The position numbers and the translations under genes are program-made. A stretch of DNA of 50,471 bases from Pseudomonadota bacterium (GTDB lineage: Bacteria; Pseudomonadota; Alphaproteobacteria; Rhizobiales; Hyphomicrobiaceae): assembly GCA_023430315.1 (NCBI GenBank), contig JAEZAW010000329.1, forward strand, positions 1-50,471, read 5' to 3'. Below the pieces are notes generated by a model that saw only the letters and a list, made by a program, of their open reading frames with translations, did not search any database and was not told the DNA's origin. Of this stretch, positions 1 to 8,975 are shown piece by piece; within the stretch, counting starts at the first letter, position 1, and each line of letters begins with the position of its first letter.

Positions 1-173
1 TTGCGGTGATCGACGCGCTGCGCAAGGGCAAGGCGAACAAGATCATCGCCTACGAGCTCAACATGTGCGAGAGCACGGTCAAGGTTCACGTGCGCAACAT
101 CATGAAGAAGCTCAACGCCAAGAACCGCACCGAGGTTGCTTACCTCGCTTCGGGGCTCTTGCAGGAGCACTGA
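1..173 (+). CDS. LuxR-family response regulator, C-terminal HTH (5' truncated)
   Basis: Partial gene cut by the left window edge. The reading frame from base 3 encodes 56 residues ending in a TGA at 171-173. The residues include KIIAYELNMCESTVKVHV followed by RNIMKKLNAKNRTEV, the classic helix-turn-helix of the GerE/LuxR family in which the STVKVHV segment is the DNA-recognition helix. In the family this domain ends a two-component response regulator or an autoinducer receptor; the receiver part lies outside the window, so I cannot say which. Its position beside an EPS locus suggests, but does not show, that it regulates polysaccharide genes. A strong terminator follows at 208-230, so it probably ends its own transcript. 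Confidence 0.9.
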   Translation, partial: AVIDALRKGKANKIIAYELNMCESTVKVHVRNIMKKLNAKNRTEVAYLASGLLQEH

Positions 174-207
174 GCGTCGGCCGCGTTCACGCTTTCAGGA
201 TGTGTGC

Positions 208-230
208 AGGGGCCGTGACGCGGCCCCTTT
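208..230 (+). terminator. Rho-independent terminator after the LuxR-type gene
   Basis: A perfect 8-bp stem, AGGGGCCG / CGGCCCCT, encloses the 5-base loop TGACG and is followed by T residues. It lies 35 bases after the LuxR stop codon and should separate that gene from the EPS locus downstream. Confidence 0.75.
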
Positions 231-357
231 CTGCATCTCCCAGTCTGTAGAGAAGCATTCCGCGGCCTATCGCCAACCATCCGGTCATCGTATTCTGCTG
301 TTGGTATTCGCTCGTGCGCGAGATGCGCTAGGGCAAGAGCCTCATGGGAGACCGCGC

Positions 358-1584
358 TTGTCGCCGGGCAGTGATCCGATAGCCGAAGCAGAAGTTGCTA
401 CCGCGGCTGAGCCGGCCCGCGTACGACGGATCGCGTTCTTCGCGCACGACGCGAGGGAGAGCGTCATCATCAAGCGGGCGAAGGCCTTCCAGGACGCAGG
501 CGCCTCCGTCATCGGATTCATGTTCCATCGTGAGCGGGACAAAGAGCAGCCCGATCCGGTGTGGGAGAACATCGCACTTGGTGCGACCGTCGATCGGAAC
601 TATCTCGCGCGGCTGCCGAAGCTCCTCAGCGGTTTGTGGACGGTCATGCGGCATCGTCGCGCGCTCCTCGACTGCGACGTCATCTATGCGCGCAACTTCG
701 ACATGATGGCGCTCGCGACAATTGCGAAATGGCTCTCGCGATCGCCCGCGCAGCTGGTCTACGAGGTTCTCGATGTGCAACGCGCCTTCGTCGGCGCCGG
801 TGCATTGAAGTCCGCATTCCGCTGGTGTGAGCGTCGTCTGCTGGCGGCGTGTGACCTCCTCGTGGTCAGCTCGCCCATGTTTATGACGCGCTACTTCGAG
901 CTACAGCAGAACTATACCGGTCCCTGGTTCCTGCTCGAGAACAAGGTCTCGGCATCGCAGTTTGCCGCCGTCCCTACGGCTCGCCGGGACGCGCCCGCGG
1001 GCGGGCCACCCTGGATCATCGGATGGTTCGGCACGCTCAGATGCATGCGGAGCCTCGACATTCTGAACCGGCTGGCAGATGCCTATCCTGACAAAGTCAC
1101 CGTCCAGATACGCGGCACGCTCTCCGAGGAAGACATTTCGAAGGAGGCCATGCTCGCCGCCACGAGCGGTCGCCCGAACATTCACTATCTCGGACCCTAT
1201 CAAAGCCCGCGCGATCTGCCGGAAATCTACGGCCAGCTTCACTTCACGTGGGCCATGGATTTTCTCGACGCCGGCTCGAACTCCGACTGGCTCCTGCCGA
1301 ACCGGCTCTACGAGGGCGGCCTCTTCAATGCGATAGCGATCGCACGCGAAGGAACGGCGACGGGCGACAAGGTGGCGCGAGAAAGTCTCGGCGTGACGCT
1401 GAAGGAGCCGATCGACGAGAGCCTGTCCGCGTGGCTGCTGTCCATGGATGCCGGTCGTTTCGAGATGCTGGCCGAAGCCGCACGCCGTGCGCCGCGCGAT
1501 CTCTTCGTCGATGAAACGGATACTGTGGCGCTACTCGCTCTGCTGGCCGAGAGGGCTCACAAGCGAAACGCTGCAGCAGATTGA
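358..1584 (+). CDS. GT-B glycosyltransferase (GT4-like)
   Basis: Predicted cytoplasmic glycosyltransferase of 408 residues that would add a sugar from a nucleotide donor to the growing lipid-linked repeat unit. The N-terminal half has the Rossmann-like opening RRIAFFAHDARE and the segment CDVIYARNFDMMALA seen in GT4 family acceptors domains; the C-terminal half contains WIIGWFGTLRCMRSLDIL and LLPNRLYEGGLFNAIAIA, which corresponds to the donor-binding region. The open frame extends upstream to 136, but that part is arginine-rich, overlaps the LuxR gene and the terminator, and lacks a Shine-Dalgarno. I chose TTG at 358, preceded by GGGAG at 346-350. The gene is convergent with the GH16 gene and only 10 bases separate the stops. 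Donor and acceptor sugars cannot be read from the sequence. Confidence 0.82.
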   Translation: MSPGSDPIAEAEVATAAEPARVRRIAFFAHDARESVIIKRAKAFQDAGASVIGFMFHRERDKEQPDPVWENIALGATVDRNYLARLPKLLSGLWTVMRHRRALLDCDVIYARNFDMMALATIAKWLSRSPAQLVYEVLDVQRAFVGAGALKSAFRWCERRLLAACDLLVVSSPMFMTRYFELQQNYTGPWFLLENKVSASQFAAVPTARRDAPAGGPPWIIGWFGTLRCMRSLDILNRLADAYPDKVTVQIRGTLSEEDISKEAMLAATSGRPNIHYLGPYQSPRDLPEIYGQLHFTWAMDFLDAGSNSDWLLPNRLYEGGLFNAIAIAREGTATGDKVARESLGVTLKEPIDESLSAWLLSMDAGRFEMLAEAARRAPRDLFVDETDTVALLALLAERAHKRNAAAD

Positions 1585-1594
1585 TCGACTGTAG

Positions 1595-2395
1595 TCACTT
1601 GCTGTTAAGCGCGTCCTTGCCGAGCTTGCACACCAGAGAAGCTGGAAACTGGCAGTTGTCGCCGAGTTTCGTGTAGGCGATATACCGGTAGCTCGCCACA
1701 AGCGGTGCGCCAGGATACTTGAACTGACCCAACCATGAGTTCAGCATCGGAGTGCCGTTCCAGAGGCTGATGTAGAGCTTTCCTGGGGTCGTCGGGAATG
1801 GCTTGCCATCGGTCTGCAGGATCTCATTGATGATCTTGCCGTTGGCGTACCAAGTCACCCGATCCGGCGTCCAATGAAAGGCGTAGTCGTGGAAATCAGA
1901 ACGCGCGTCGAAATCCAATGGCACGTCTTTCGGATTGCTCTCGCCCTTCGCGTAGTAGCTGGCATCCACCGAGCGTGACCGCGCCCCTACGAACTCGAAG
2001 TCGATCTCGTCGTGAGGATTGCCGTGTGGGCGGCCAGTATATGTGAAGAATGCGGAGACGATACCTGGATTCAGTGGCGCCGGCTTCATACGCACTTCGT
2101 ATGTCCCGTATCCAAACACGGGGCGCGACATGAGTTCGCCACAAGAGAAATCGCGCTCGCCGCGCGGCGTGTCCGTCAGCAACAACTCGACGCCGCGTTC
2201 TACGAGGCGAATATGATCTTTGGACCACACGCAGCCCATGTGAGCGCCATTCGTCCAGCCATCCGAAAGCTGCCAGCGTTTGGTATCGAGCGATGTGAAC
2301 GCATCGAAGAACGAATTTCCCTGAGCGTGGGCTGTCGAGAAGGGAATGGCACAAAAGAGAAAGGCGAGGACGCGCATTCGAAGCACTCGCATCAT
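1595..2395 (-). CDS. Secreted GH16 endo-beta-glycanase (ExoK-like)
   Basis: A 266-residue glycoside hydrolase family 16 protein. Residues 1-24 form a signal peptide ending AFSTAHA-like before Q25. The family catalytic motif is present as DEIDFEF, with the nucleophile E130, D132 and acid/base E134 in the expected spacing. GH16 enzymes of this kind (for example ExoK of Sinorhizobium) cleave beta-1,3 or beta-1,4 glucans outside the membrane and reduce EPS chain length. The start is one of the twin ATGs at 2395/2392, with AAGGGA just upstream; the open frame continuing to 2521 overlaps the neighbouring polymerase gene and is not used. The gene follows the polymerase by 8 bases, so polymerisation and depolymerisation are probably co-expressed. 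Confidence 0.9.
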   Translation of the reverse strand: MMRVLRMRVLAFLFCAIPFSTAHAQGNSFFDAFTSLDTKRWQLSDGWTNGAHMGCVWSKDHIRLVERGVELLLTDTPRGERDFSCGELMSRPVFGYGTYEVRMKPAPLNPGIVSAFFTYTGRPHGNPHDEIDFEFVGARSRSVDASYYAKGESNPKDVPLDFDARSDFHDYAFHWTPDRVTWYANGKIINEILQTDGKPFPTTPGKLYISLWNGTPMLNSWLGQFKYPGAPLVASYRYIAYTKLGDNCQFPASLVCKLGKDALNSK

Positions 2396-2403
2396 TATAT
2401 CCC

Positions 2404-3627
2404 TTATCTGCGGACCACGGCGACTGCGATGAACAAAACCTGCCACATGTTGTGGTTCCAGAATAAAAGACTCTCGACGAAAGTCAGAATGGTAGCTTGG
2501 AGGACGATAAAAAGCGGCCAAGCGTCGATTGCATCCGTTCCAAAGAAGAGCGTGCGAAGGCTACGCCACAGGGCGGTGATAACACCCAGAGCCAAGAGTA
2601 TCGGCCCAATGAAACCGAATGCGACTGCAACGTCCAGATAGTTGTTATGGAAGTGAAAGACCCCGCCCACGGTCGACAGCAGAACGCGCATCTCCGCCGG
2701 TATGTCGGTCCAGTAGGCTTTGAAGCCGAAGCCCAGCAGCGGCCTGTTCTCGATCGCCTCCTCAGCCATGTCCCAGAGCATCGTACGGCCGGTCAGGGTG
2801 CGGTCCTTTCCGACTGAGTTCAGGACGATATCGACGGGGTCGATACCCACGGCAATCATCAAAATGTAAAGTCCAAACCCGCCGACTGCTGCGACCACGA
2901 GCGCTGTGCCAGTGAGGATGAGTGAGAATGCCCGGCCGCGCAGATATGCATAGGCGAAAGGCAGGGGACCAAGCGTTGCCGCGAGAGACAGGACGGCCGC
3001 AGCCGAGCTCGACTTGGCAATCAGGAAGAGGCCGAGCAAGACGGCTGCGAAGGAGATAAGGCGCTGGCGTCCCGCCAGGAAAAGGCAACATGCCGTGACC
3101 ACCAGGATGGCCATGGTAGAACCCATAACGTTCTTGTGCGGGAAATTTCCGCGCCAGCCCGGCTCTCCAATAATCTGACTCGGTGACACCAACTCGGACA
3201 CGAACGTGAGCCCAGCCGCCAGCAGCAGCGCCCAGAAGACAACTGTGATGAGTTGCTCCAGTCGAAGCTGAATGCACATGAGGAACGCGACCAGCATGGT
3301 CATCAGTAGCTGGACGCCGTGCTCGAAGCTGAGCAGGGGGGCAATCGACCAGAGTGCAGACAAGCAGGCAATGAGCGGCCAGCTCACGAAGACAAGATTG
3401 CTGAGGAAGATGTTTATGAACTGCGACTGGTAGCGGAAGAACAGGCCGACGGCAGCGAGATCGGCGAGCATCCAGGCAATCTGTGTTGGATACGTGCCTA
3501 CAGTACGTATCGCCATGGAAGTGATGAAGATGAAGATCGTCCAAAGTGCGAACTTCAGATTGAAGGCGATTGCCGGCTTCGACGGCAGGCCGTCCGCGCT
3601 ACTACCTATTATCGGAACTGCGGTCAT
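2404..3627 (-). CDS. Wzy/O-antigen ligase family EPS polymerase (ExoQ-like)
   Basis: A 407-residue polytopic inner-membrane protein with about ten to twelve hydrophobic helices. It carries family signatures of the Wzy_C/O-antigen ligase group: FPHKNVMGS in the first half, LTGRTMLWDMA and RPLLGFGFKAYW in the large periplasmic loop, and FHFHNNYLDVAV before the final helices. Such proteins join lipid-linked repeat units into the polymer at the periplasmic face. I chose the ATG at 3627 (MTAVPIIG); an upstream TTG at 3783 in the same frame would add a non-conserved arginine-rich segment. The adjacent GH16 gene is 8 bases downstream. It could alternatively be a ligase transferring glycan to lipid A, but the EPS context favours a polymerase. 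Confidence 0.88.
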   Translation of the reverse strand: MTAVPIIGSSADGLPSKPAIAFNLKFALWTIFIFITSMAIRTVGTYPTQIAWMLADLAAVGLFFRYQSQFINIFLSNLVFVSWPLIACLSALWSIAPLLSFEHGVQLLMTMLVAFLMCIQLRLEQLITVVFWALLLAAGLTFVSELVSPSQIIGEPGWRGNFPHKNVMGSTMAILVVTACCLFLAGRQRLISFAAVLLGLFLIAKSSSAAAVLSLAATLGPLPFAYAYLRGRAFSLILTGTALVVAAVGGFGLYILMIAVGIDPVDIVLNSVGKDRTLTGRTMLWDMAEEAIENRPLLGFGFKAYWTDIPAEMRVLLSTVGGVFHFHNNYLDVAVAFGFIGPILLALGVITALWRSLRTLFFGTDAIDAWPLFIVLQATILTFVESLLFWNHNMWQVLFIAVAVVRR

Positions 3628-3779
3628 TGTCCTGCCCTGATGCAGATCCGGGGCTGCTCGACGAACAGTCCGACAGCTACGGCAAAATCGCGCGCGCCCA
3701 TCACGATGGTGTGCTCCAGGCCGAACGCTGAGGATCAGAATATCGAGTGCTGGGGCCGGGTGTCCATGTTGCTCTCCGC

Positions 3780-6029
3780 TCAAGTCTCCAATTCTGCCTG
3801 CCGCGGCTTGAGGCTATTGCCACGGGCTTGGTCAGCGTTCGCGAACGTGAGCAATTCAGCATAGCTGGCCTCGGAGGAATAAAGACGACGTGCAACGTCC
3901 AATGCCTGCGCTGCCTTTGTGCGGCGTAGCTCGTCGTCGGCGAGAAGCTCAACGACAGCATCGGAGAACGCCTGTGCGTCGTCCCGCTGGAGGGTGGCCT
4001 GGACAACCTCATCCTCGCAGCCTTCTGTCGTCGCGCTCGTCGCGACAATGGCTTTGCCTTGGCCGAGCGCCTCGATGAGCTTGATCTTCAGTCCCGAGCC
4101 AATCGTCAACGGTGAAATCACGACGCCCGCTTGCGTGTAGAGCGGGGCGAGATCAGGCACTGTTCCAAGGAACTGCACACCCTCGATTTCCGTCGGAAAG
4201 CCCGCAGCGACGCTCCCGGCGACCATGAGTCTGCAGTTTGGGATCTTCCTTCTGATCTCGGGCCAAACACCTTCGAGGAACCATCGGAGTCCTAGGACGT
4301 TCGGCGCCGCGCTGCTGCCGACGAACAGCACGGTTGTGCCATCGCCAACCTGTGGAGCCGGGACTGTGCTGCAGGCATGTGGAGCAAGCACAACTTGTCG
4401 ATTGGGCAAGAGCCGTTGGATTGCCTCCGCCTCGAGCTTCTGGATGGCAATGATGACATCGGCCTGCGCCAGAAGTCGCGCTTCCGCGGATTGCTCCAGC
4501 GAAGTGACTGAATCGACAACATGCTGCTCGCGAAATCGCTCCGCGCGCTTAGAGAAATAGTCATGCATGATCACGGCGCTCCGCGCCTGAGGTGTCAGAG
4601 CATACGGGATTGCCGGCGTCGTGAACGCATAGTCGGCCAGAACGATCCGGCTGCCGCATGGCGCGTGGCGCGCGATGTAGAGCTGATCTTCGCGATGCCA
4701 GGGCTCGGCGATGGCATACGCTGCTGGACGATCCCAGGAGCTGATCTTCAATCCCAGCCGCGATGCGACGCGGGCGACGATTGCCACCGCGGCGGCGAGC
4801 GCAATGCGCGGATCTTTGGCTACGCGCAGCCGCCTTCCGATCCGCCAAGCGCCGCGAATGTGGATCTCGTCGAATGCTGCCATCTCGGGGCGCAGAAACA
4901 GGAACGGCCAGCGGCCGAAGGTCGCGACGCTCGGCGAGATCAACGTGATCTTGTTCCCGGCATCGCGCAGTGCCCTCACGAGGGCAATCAGATACGTCGA
5001 GCTGCCATTCGTATGCCCGACTAGCCGCTGGCGAGAGATGAGGCAGATGCGCTTGTCATTGCCGCTCGCCGTCTGCCTCCCGTGCGGCGAGCGCAATCGG
5101 CGCAGGCGCGCCGCGATGGGCATGGCCAGCAGCGCAATGGCGCTCGGATGCCGCAGCGCTACGGTGCCGGCCACTCCCCATTTGCGCGCCTTGAGCCCCA
5201 AGACGATGGTCGAGAAGGCGTGAGCGCGCTCTATGGATGAACGGCGCGCATCGAACGCGCGGGCGACGTCACGCTCACTCTCCGGAAACAAGGTGCGCAA
5301 TCGCGCATCAGCGGTCAGCATGTGCTCGAGGTTATCGCCCGATAGTCTGTGCGAAATCGAACTGCTGTGCTTGCGATAGAAGTAGCCGAGCGTTGTCAGT
5401 AGGCGAAATTTCGCGCCCTTGGCGAACAGTTGGAGAGCGAGCTCGTAGTCTTCGCCGATCATGAGATCGGGATTGTAGCGGATTTGGTGAGTGCGCAGGA
5501 ATGCCGCGCGAATGAGCGGCTTCAGATAGCCCAGCGGTGGTTCGCGCGAATAGATCCTGTCGATGTAGTCGGCTGCAGATACCCAGGCGAGCTTTCGTTG
5601 CCGAGGAGAGAGATGACTCGTGGGGAGGGCGCCCTCCTGGAAGACGAGCAGGTCATCAGCGCAGATGTCTGCTTTGGCATCTTCCGCCGCCCGCACCAGA
5701 TCCTCTAGCCGCGCGGGATGCATCATGTCGTCGCTGTCGAGGATTGCGAACCACTTTCCGCGCGCTACGGAAAGTCCGTCGTTGCGGGCACTGCCAGGAC
5801 CCCCGCGCATTGTCCGGGCGATGACGCGGATGCGCTCATCCTCGTGCGCGAACCTGTTGGCGATCTCGACACTTCCGTCCGATGAGGCGTCGTCGATGAC
5901 GATGATCTCGATCGCCCGAAGCGTTTGCGCACACGCGGACGTCAAGGCATCTGGCAGAAATTCCTCGCCGTTGTAGTTCGCAACAATGACCGTGACGATA
6001 GGATCAGGCGTCAGCACAGCGCGGTCCAC
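3780..6029 (-). CDS. Bifunctional glycosyltransferase, GT2-GT4 fusion
   Basis: A 749-residue protein with two catalytic domains. Residues about 10-240 are a GT2 (GT-A fold) domain: VTVIVANYNGEEFL, EIIVIDDASSDGS and the DxD-like AILDSDDMMHP that binds the nucleotide sugar and metal. Residues about 325-735 are a GT4-type GT-B domain: ICLISRQRLVGHTNGSSTYL at the start of the acceptor half, then VLFVGSSAAPNVLGLRWFLE, GVQFLGTVPDLAPLY and GSGLKIKLIEALGQGKAIV in the donor half. One polypeptide would therefore add two sugars in succession. The ATG at 6029 is followed immediately by conserved GT2 sequence. It is 110 bases downstream of another GT2 gene and 152 bases upstream of the polymerase start, consistent with one reverse-strand transcript. 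Confidence 0.9.
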   Translation of the reverse strand: MDRAVLTPDPIVTVIVANYNGEEFLPDALTSACAQTLRAIEIIVIDDASSDGSVEIANRFAHEDERIRVIARTMRGGPGSARNDGLSVARGKWFAILDSDDMMHPARLEDLVRAAEDAKADICADDLLVFQEGALPTSHLSPRQRKLAWVSAADYIDRIYSREPPLGYLKPLIRAAFLRTHQIRYNPDLMIGEDYELALQLFAKGAKFRLLTTLGYFYRKHSSSISHRLSGDNLEHMLTADARLRTLFPESERDVARAFDARRSSIERAHAFSTIVLGLKARKWGVAGTVALRHPSAIALLAMPIAARLRRLRSPHGRQTASGNDKRICLISRQRLVGHTNGSSTYLIALVRALRDAGNKITLISPSVATFGRWPFLFLRPEMAAFDEIHIRGAWRIGRRLRVAKDPRIALAAAVAIVARVASRLGLKISSWDRPAAYAIAEPWHREDQLYIARHAPCGSRIVLADYAFTTPAIPYALTPQARSAVIMHDYFSKRAERFREQHVVDSVTSLEQSAEARLLAQADVIIAIQKLEAEAIQRLLPNRQVVLAPHACSTVPAPQVGDGTTVLFVGSSAAPNVLGLRWFLEGVWPEIRRKIPNCRLMVAGSVAAGFPTEIEGVQFLGTVPDLAPLYTQAGVVISPLTIGSGLKIKLIEALGQGKAIVATSATTEGCEDEVVQATLQRDDAQAFSDAVVELLADDELRRTKAAQALDVARRLYSSEASYAELLTFANADQARGNSLKPRQAELET

Positions 6030-6139
6030 GACTTAGTGAATGCGACCCATGGCGCCTTCGCTGGAAGGACGCACGTGCTCCGCATATACGCTCCGGCCCT
6101 CAATGGGCAATGACTTTGCGCACGGAGCCAGCCTGGACG

Positions 6140-7159
6140 TTAGCCTGCACCGGCTATCTTTCGATCAATGAGATGTCTTGATCGCTGAGTTTCCTGGGTG
6201 GCGCCGAGACGCTGGCAAAACCGTTCGGAGCGGGCGCGGATCACGCGCGAGGCGACATAGGGCGCACTGCCAGGCCGCTTGGACAGGAAGTGCAGGGCTG
6301 CTGCTACACCCTCCTCGCGCCGAATCTCGAGCGCCCTTGCGAGCGCCCATCGGTCCGTAGTGGCTCGCAGGTGTCCGGCCAAAGCCTTCCTCGAAGCTTC
6401 GTTAAGTCCCGGTGTTGCGACACATGCTTTGTCGAAGGTGAGGATTGCCTCCAGTTCCGCGGCGCGATGTGAGGCACTGAGCGAGTTCGGCCGCTCTACC
6501 GCAATGTAGCCGCTGAAGCCGACGACCCTGAAACGTGCGCCGGCCATCAATGCGCGAACATAGAGCGCGTAGTCCTCGCCAAGCCGCATGCTCACGTTGT
6601 ACGTCAGGTCATGACTGCTGAGGAAGCGTCGGCGAATCAAAGGCTTAAGAAAGCCAAGCTCACCCCGCGCCCGTCCAGGAATAGGGATATTGCTCAGCAC
6701 AAATGTCGGGAGGTCTAGGTCGAGCAGGAGTGAGGGGGCGTCCGCAGCCAGCCGGACCGGTGCGTTATCGAGAAGGTTCTCGGGCACGATCAGAATGTCG
6801 TCGGCCAGGAAGTCCCAGGCTCCGAGGCGGGTTCCGAGCAGCCGCCCGATACGGTCCGACACGAAGTAGTCGTCCGAGTCGAGCACGCAGAAGATGGCGG
6901 CACGCGATTGGGCAAGCGCGGTATTCCGGGCGGCCGAGGGGCCGCCATTACGCTCATGAATAATCACCGAGAGGCGGCCGCTGCCATCGTCGCATGATCG
7001 TGCAGCTGCGGCAGTCGCATCCTTTGACGCGTCGTCGACCACGATAACTTCGGTTACGTGCGACTGTTCCAGTGCGGATTTGACGGCGCGCGCGATCGTC
7101 CGTTCAGAATTGTAGGCTGCGATGCAGACGCACACGCTATCATCATGGCCGGCGGGCAT
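6140..7159 (-). CDS. GT2 family glycosyltransferase
   Basis: A 339-residue cytoplasmic or membrane-associated GT2 enzyme. The N-terminal 220 residues show SVCVCIAAYNSERTIARAV, VTEVIVVDDASKDAT, GGPSAARNTAL and the metal-binding VLDSDDYFV. The sequence around FLKPLIRRRFLSSHDLTYN and RLGEDYALY strongly resembles the GT2 half of the fusion protein encoded just downstream (GYLKPLIRAAFLRTHQIRY, IGEDYELAL), so the two genes probably arose by duplication. ATG at 7159 has no strong Shine-Dalgarno. It would be the first gene of the reverse-strand group that ends with the GH16 gene. Confidence 0.88.
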   Translation of the reverse strand: MPAGHDDSVCVCIAAYNSERTIARAVKSALEQSHVTEVIVVDDASKDATAAAARSCDDGSGRLSVIIHERNGGPSAARNTALAQSRAAIFCVLDSDDYFVSDRIGRLLGTRLGAWDFLADDILIVPENLLDNAPVRLAADAPSLLLDLDLPTFVLSNIPIPGRARGELGFLKPLIRRRFLSSHDLTYNVSMRLGEDYALYVRALMAGARFRVVGFSGYIAVERPNSLSASHRAAELEAILTFDKACVATPGLNEASRKALAGHLRATTDRWALARALEIRREEGVAAALHFLSKRPGSAPYVASRVIRARSERFCQRLGATQETQRSRHLIDRKIAGAG

Positions 7160-7642
7160 GGGGTCGCGAGCTCAGCTCCTCGGGGCGTTCGAAGGCCATG
7201 GCCGAAATACCCGCAACCGGCTACTAGCCCGTAGGGTTGCCCATGACTATCGTGGACAATAGCAATGTACCTCACTCCCATTGAGGCGGTAAGGCAAAAC
7301 TCCCGTGAGATCGCGGCCTTGCAGTCGGGAACTGAAATGATGGCTAACAAAACAATCGCACGACTGAGCGATCGCGATCGTTCCAAAAAATCATGGCTGT
7401 GATTGAAGTTAGCATATAAAATCTTTTGCAGGGATCCTACCACTAAAGTCATATTGAACAAGCTAAAGAAAATCATAAAACGGTGATCAATTTGCGTCCT
7501 TTGGAGTGGCTGAAGTGGAGATTCCAGGCAGAATTCGGGTGCCGTTCTCTTACGGACTGGCCCACTTCACCTTTGCCAATACTGGGGCGGGCCGATAGCC
7601 TCGATTCGTACTGATGCTCAACGGGGTTGAGGAAAGATCTGC
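7160..7642. other. Divergent intergenic region with an AT-rich core
   Basis: A 483-base spacer between the reverse GT2 gene and the forward membrane-protein gene. Bases about 7240-7500 are clearly richer in A and T than the surroundings. A perfect 12-bp palindrome CGATCGCGATCG lies at 7369-7380. Promoters for both directions are expected here, but I found no convincing -35/-10 pair. An open frame on the minus strand (7054-7476) runs through it but has no family resemblance and overlaps the GT2 gene, so I do not call it. Confidence 0.5.
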
Positions 7643-8806
7643 GTGAAGCCCGAGATTGCCCGAGATACCCCCGGGATCACGCGCAATCCCGTTGCGCCTC
7701 CCGTACCCGCATCTTCATCACATCTCAATCAGCGCCTTGCCACGGCTTTTGTCATCACGGTGGTCTATGCCTTGGCCGCAGCGGCGGCCTTCCATGGCTA
7801 CTATACGAAGTGGCGGATGAATGATTTCGTGCCAGCAAACTCGCTCGTCGCGATGCTCGACGGCACCGCGCATCGCCCTTTCGTTTACAGGCAGTTCCTC
7901 CCGCAAATAGCGACGGCCATCGACCGGGCGCTGCCAGAGGGTGCTCGATCTGCCATCGAGCGGCGACTGCAAGAAGGTCAAGTTGGTCTGCGCGCGCCCA
8001 TCGGGGGCGAAGCGACCAAGCCAGGCTACGTCATCCGATACCGCATCGCATACTACGGCACCTTCCTATCGCTGTTTCTGGCGTTGTTTGCGCTGCGTTC
8101 GGTGTGCTTGTCCATTGGCGCGAGCCACGCTGCCGCTACGGCGGCGCCAGCGATGTTCGCGCTGATGTTTCCGATCCTCCAGACGCGGGGGGGATATTTC
8201 TATGACCTGCCAGAGGTACTATTCTTTGCGCTCGCTGCGCGACTGGCCCTCGGCGGACACATCATCCCGCTCCTGCTATTGGCCGTGCCGGCCACTCTGA
8301 ACAAGGAGGCGTTCCTCTTTTACTGCCTCGCTCTGCCGCCGCTTCTCATGGTGCGGCTATCATTGCGTAATTCCATCGCTACAGCGCTCGCGGCAGCATT
8401 CATATCCGGCGTGACTTATCTCGCGGTGCGGCACGCCTATGCCGCCAATGACGGCCAGAATGCTATCCTCCAGCTTTTCGACAACATCCTCTTTTATGCC
8501 AACCCCCTGAACCTTTTCCTGATCGATCAGACCTATGGCCTGCCGTTGTTCAAGGGCTATGGCGTTGTCGCCTTTGTCTGGTTCGCCGTTCTCATGGTCT
8601 ACGGTTGGCGCCTGGTCCCGACTTGCATCCATAAGCATCTGATGTTGGCTGCGATTATCAATGTTCCGCTGCTGTTGCTGTTCTGCGCAGAGGGGGAAGT
8701 CCGCAATCTAAGTATGCTGTATGTTGCAATCGTTGCCCTTATAGCTGGCGCATTGACCCGCTGGATCGGCATGAATGCGGCGCCGACAGGCCCGCTGACA
8801 CACTGA
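7643..8806 (+). CDS. Polytopic membrane protein of unknown function
   Basis: A 387-residue integral membrane protein with about nine hydrophobic helices spread from residue 30 to the C terminus. I do not recognise a named family. Between helix 1 and helix 2 is a periplasm-sized loop containing LVAMLDGTAHRPFVYRQFLP, a pattern reminiscent of GT-C type membrane glycosyltransferases or EpsG-like proteins, but no diagnostic catalytic pair can be assigned. The start is GTG at 7643 with GAGGAAAG at 7629-7636. It stands alone on the plus strand, 169 bases before the Wzz-like gene, and may share its transcript. A role in EPS assembly is inference from location. Confidence 0.7.
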   Translation: MKPEIARDTPGITRNPVAPPVPASSSHLNQRLATAFVITVVYALAAAAAFHGYYTKWRMNDFVPANSLVAMLDGTAHRPFVYRQFLPQIATAIDRALPEGARSAIERRLQEGQVGLRAPIGGEATKPGYVIRYRIAYYGTFLSLFLALFALRSVCLSIGASHAAATAAPAMFALMFPILQTRGGYFYDLPEVLFFALAARLALGGHIIPLLLLAVPATLNKEAFLFYCLALPPLLMVRLSLRNSIATALAAAFISGVTYLAVRHAYAANDGQNAILQLFDNILFYANPLNLFLIDQTYGLPLFKGYGVVAFVWFAVLMVYGWRLVPTCIHKHLMLAAIINVPLLLLFCAEGEVRNLSMLYVAIVALIAGALTRWIGMNAAPTGPLTH

Positions 8807-8975
8807 AGTCGGGGCATCACGCGATGAGTTGCGAATTAACCGCCCGGTCACCTTCACGAAGCGTATGGCGGCCGCCCTCCGTAGTGATATCTTAAGAATG
8901 TGCTCTGCTGCGTTGCTCGGCAGGCGCAAAAGACGAAGAAGAGCGTGCTGTCAATGAAAACACGGAGCCGAACTC

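Noticed and set aside
136..357. N-terminal extension of the first glycosyltransferase
   Set aside because: It would overlap the LuxR gene and a strong terminator; the encoded residues are not GT-like, and TTG 358 has a good ribosome site.
2012..2641. 209-residue plus-strand open frame
   Set aside because: It is antisense to the GH16 and polymerase genes and lacks any protein-family features.
7054..7476. 140-residue minus-strand open frame through the AT-rich spacer
   Set aside because: It overlaps the GT2 gene in another frame, has no domain features and no good ribosome site; its length in the spacer reflects low GC.
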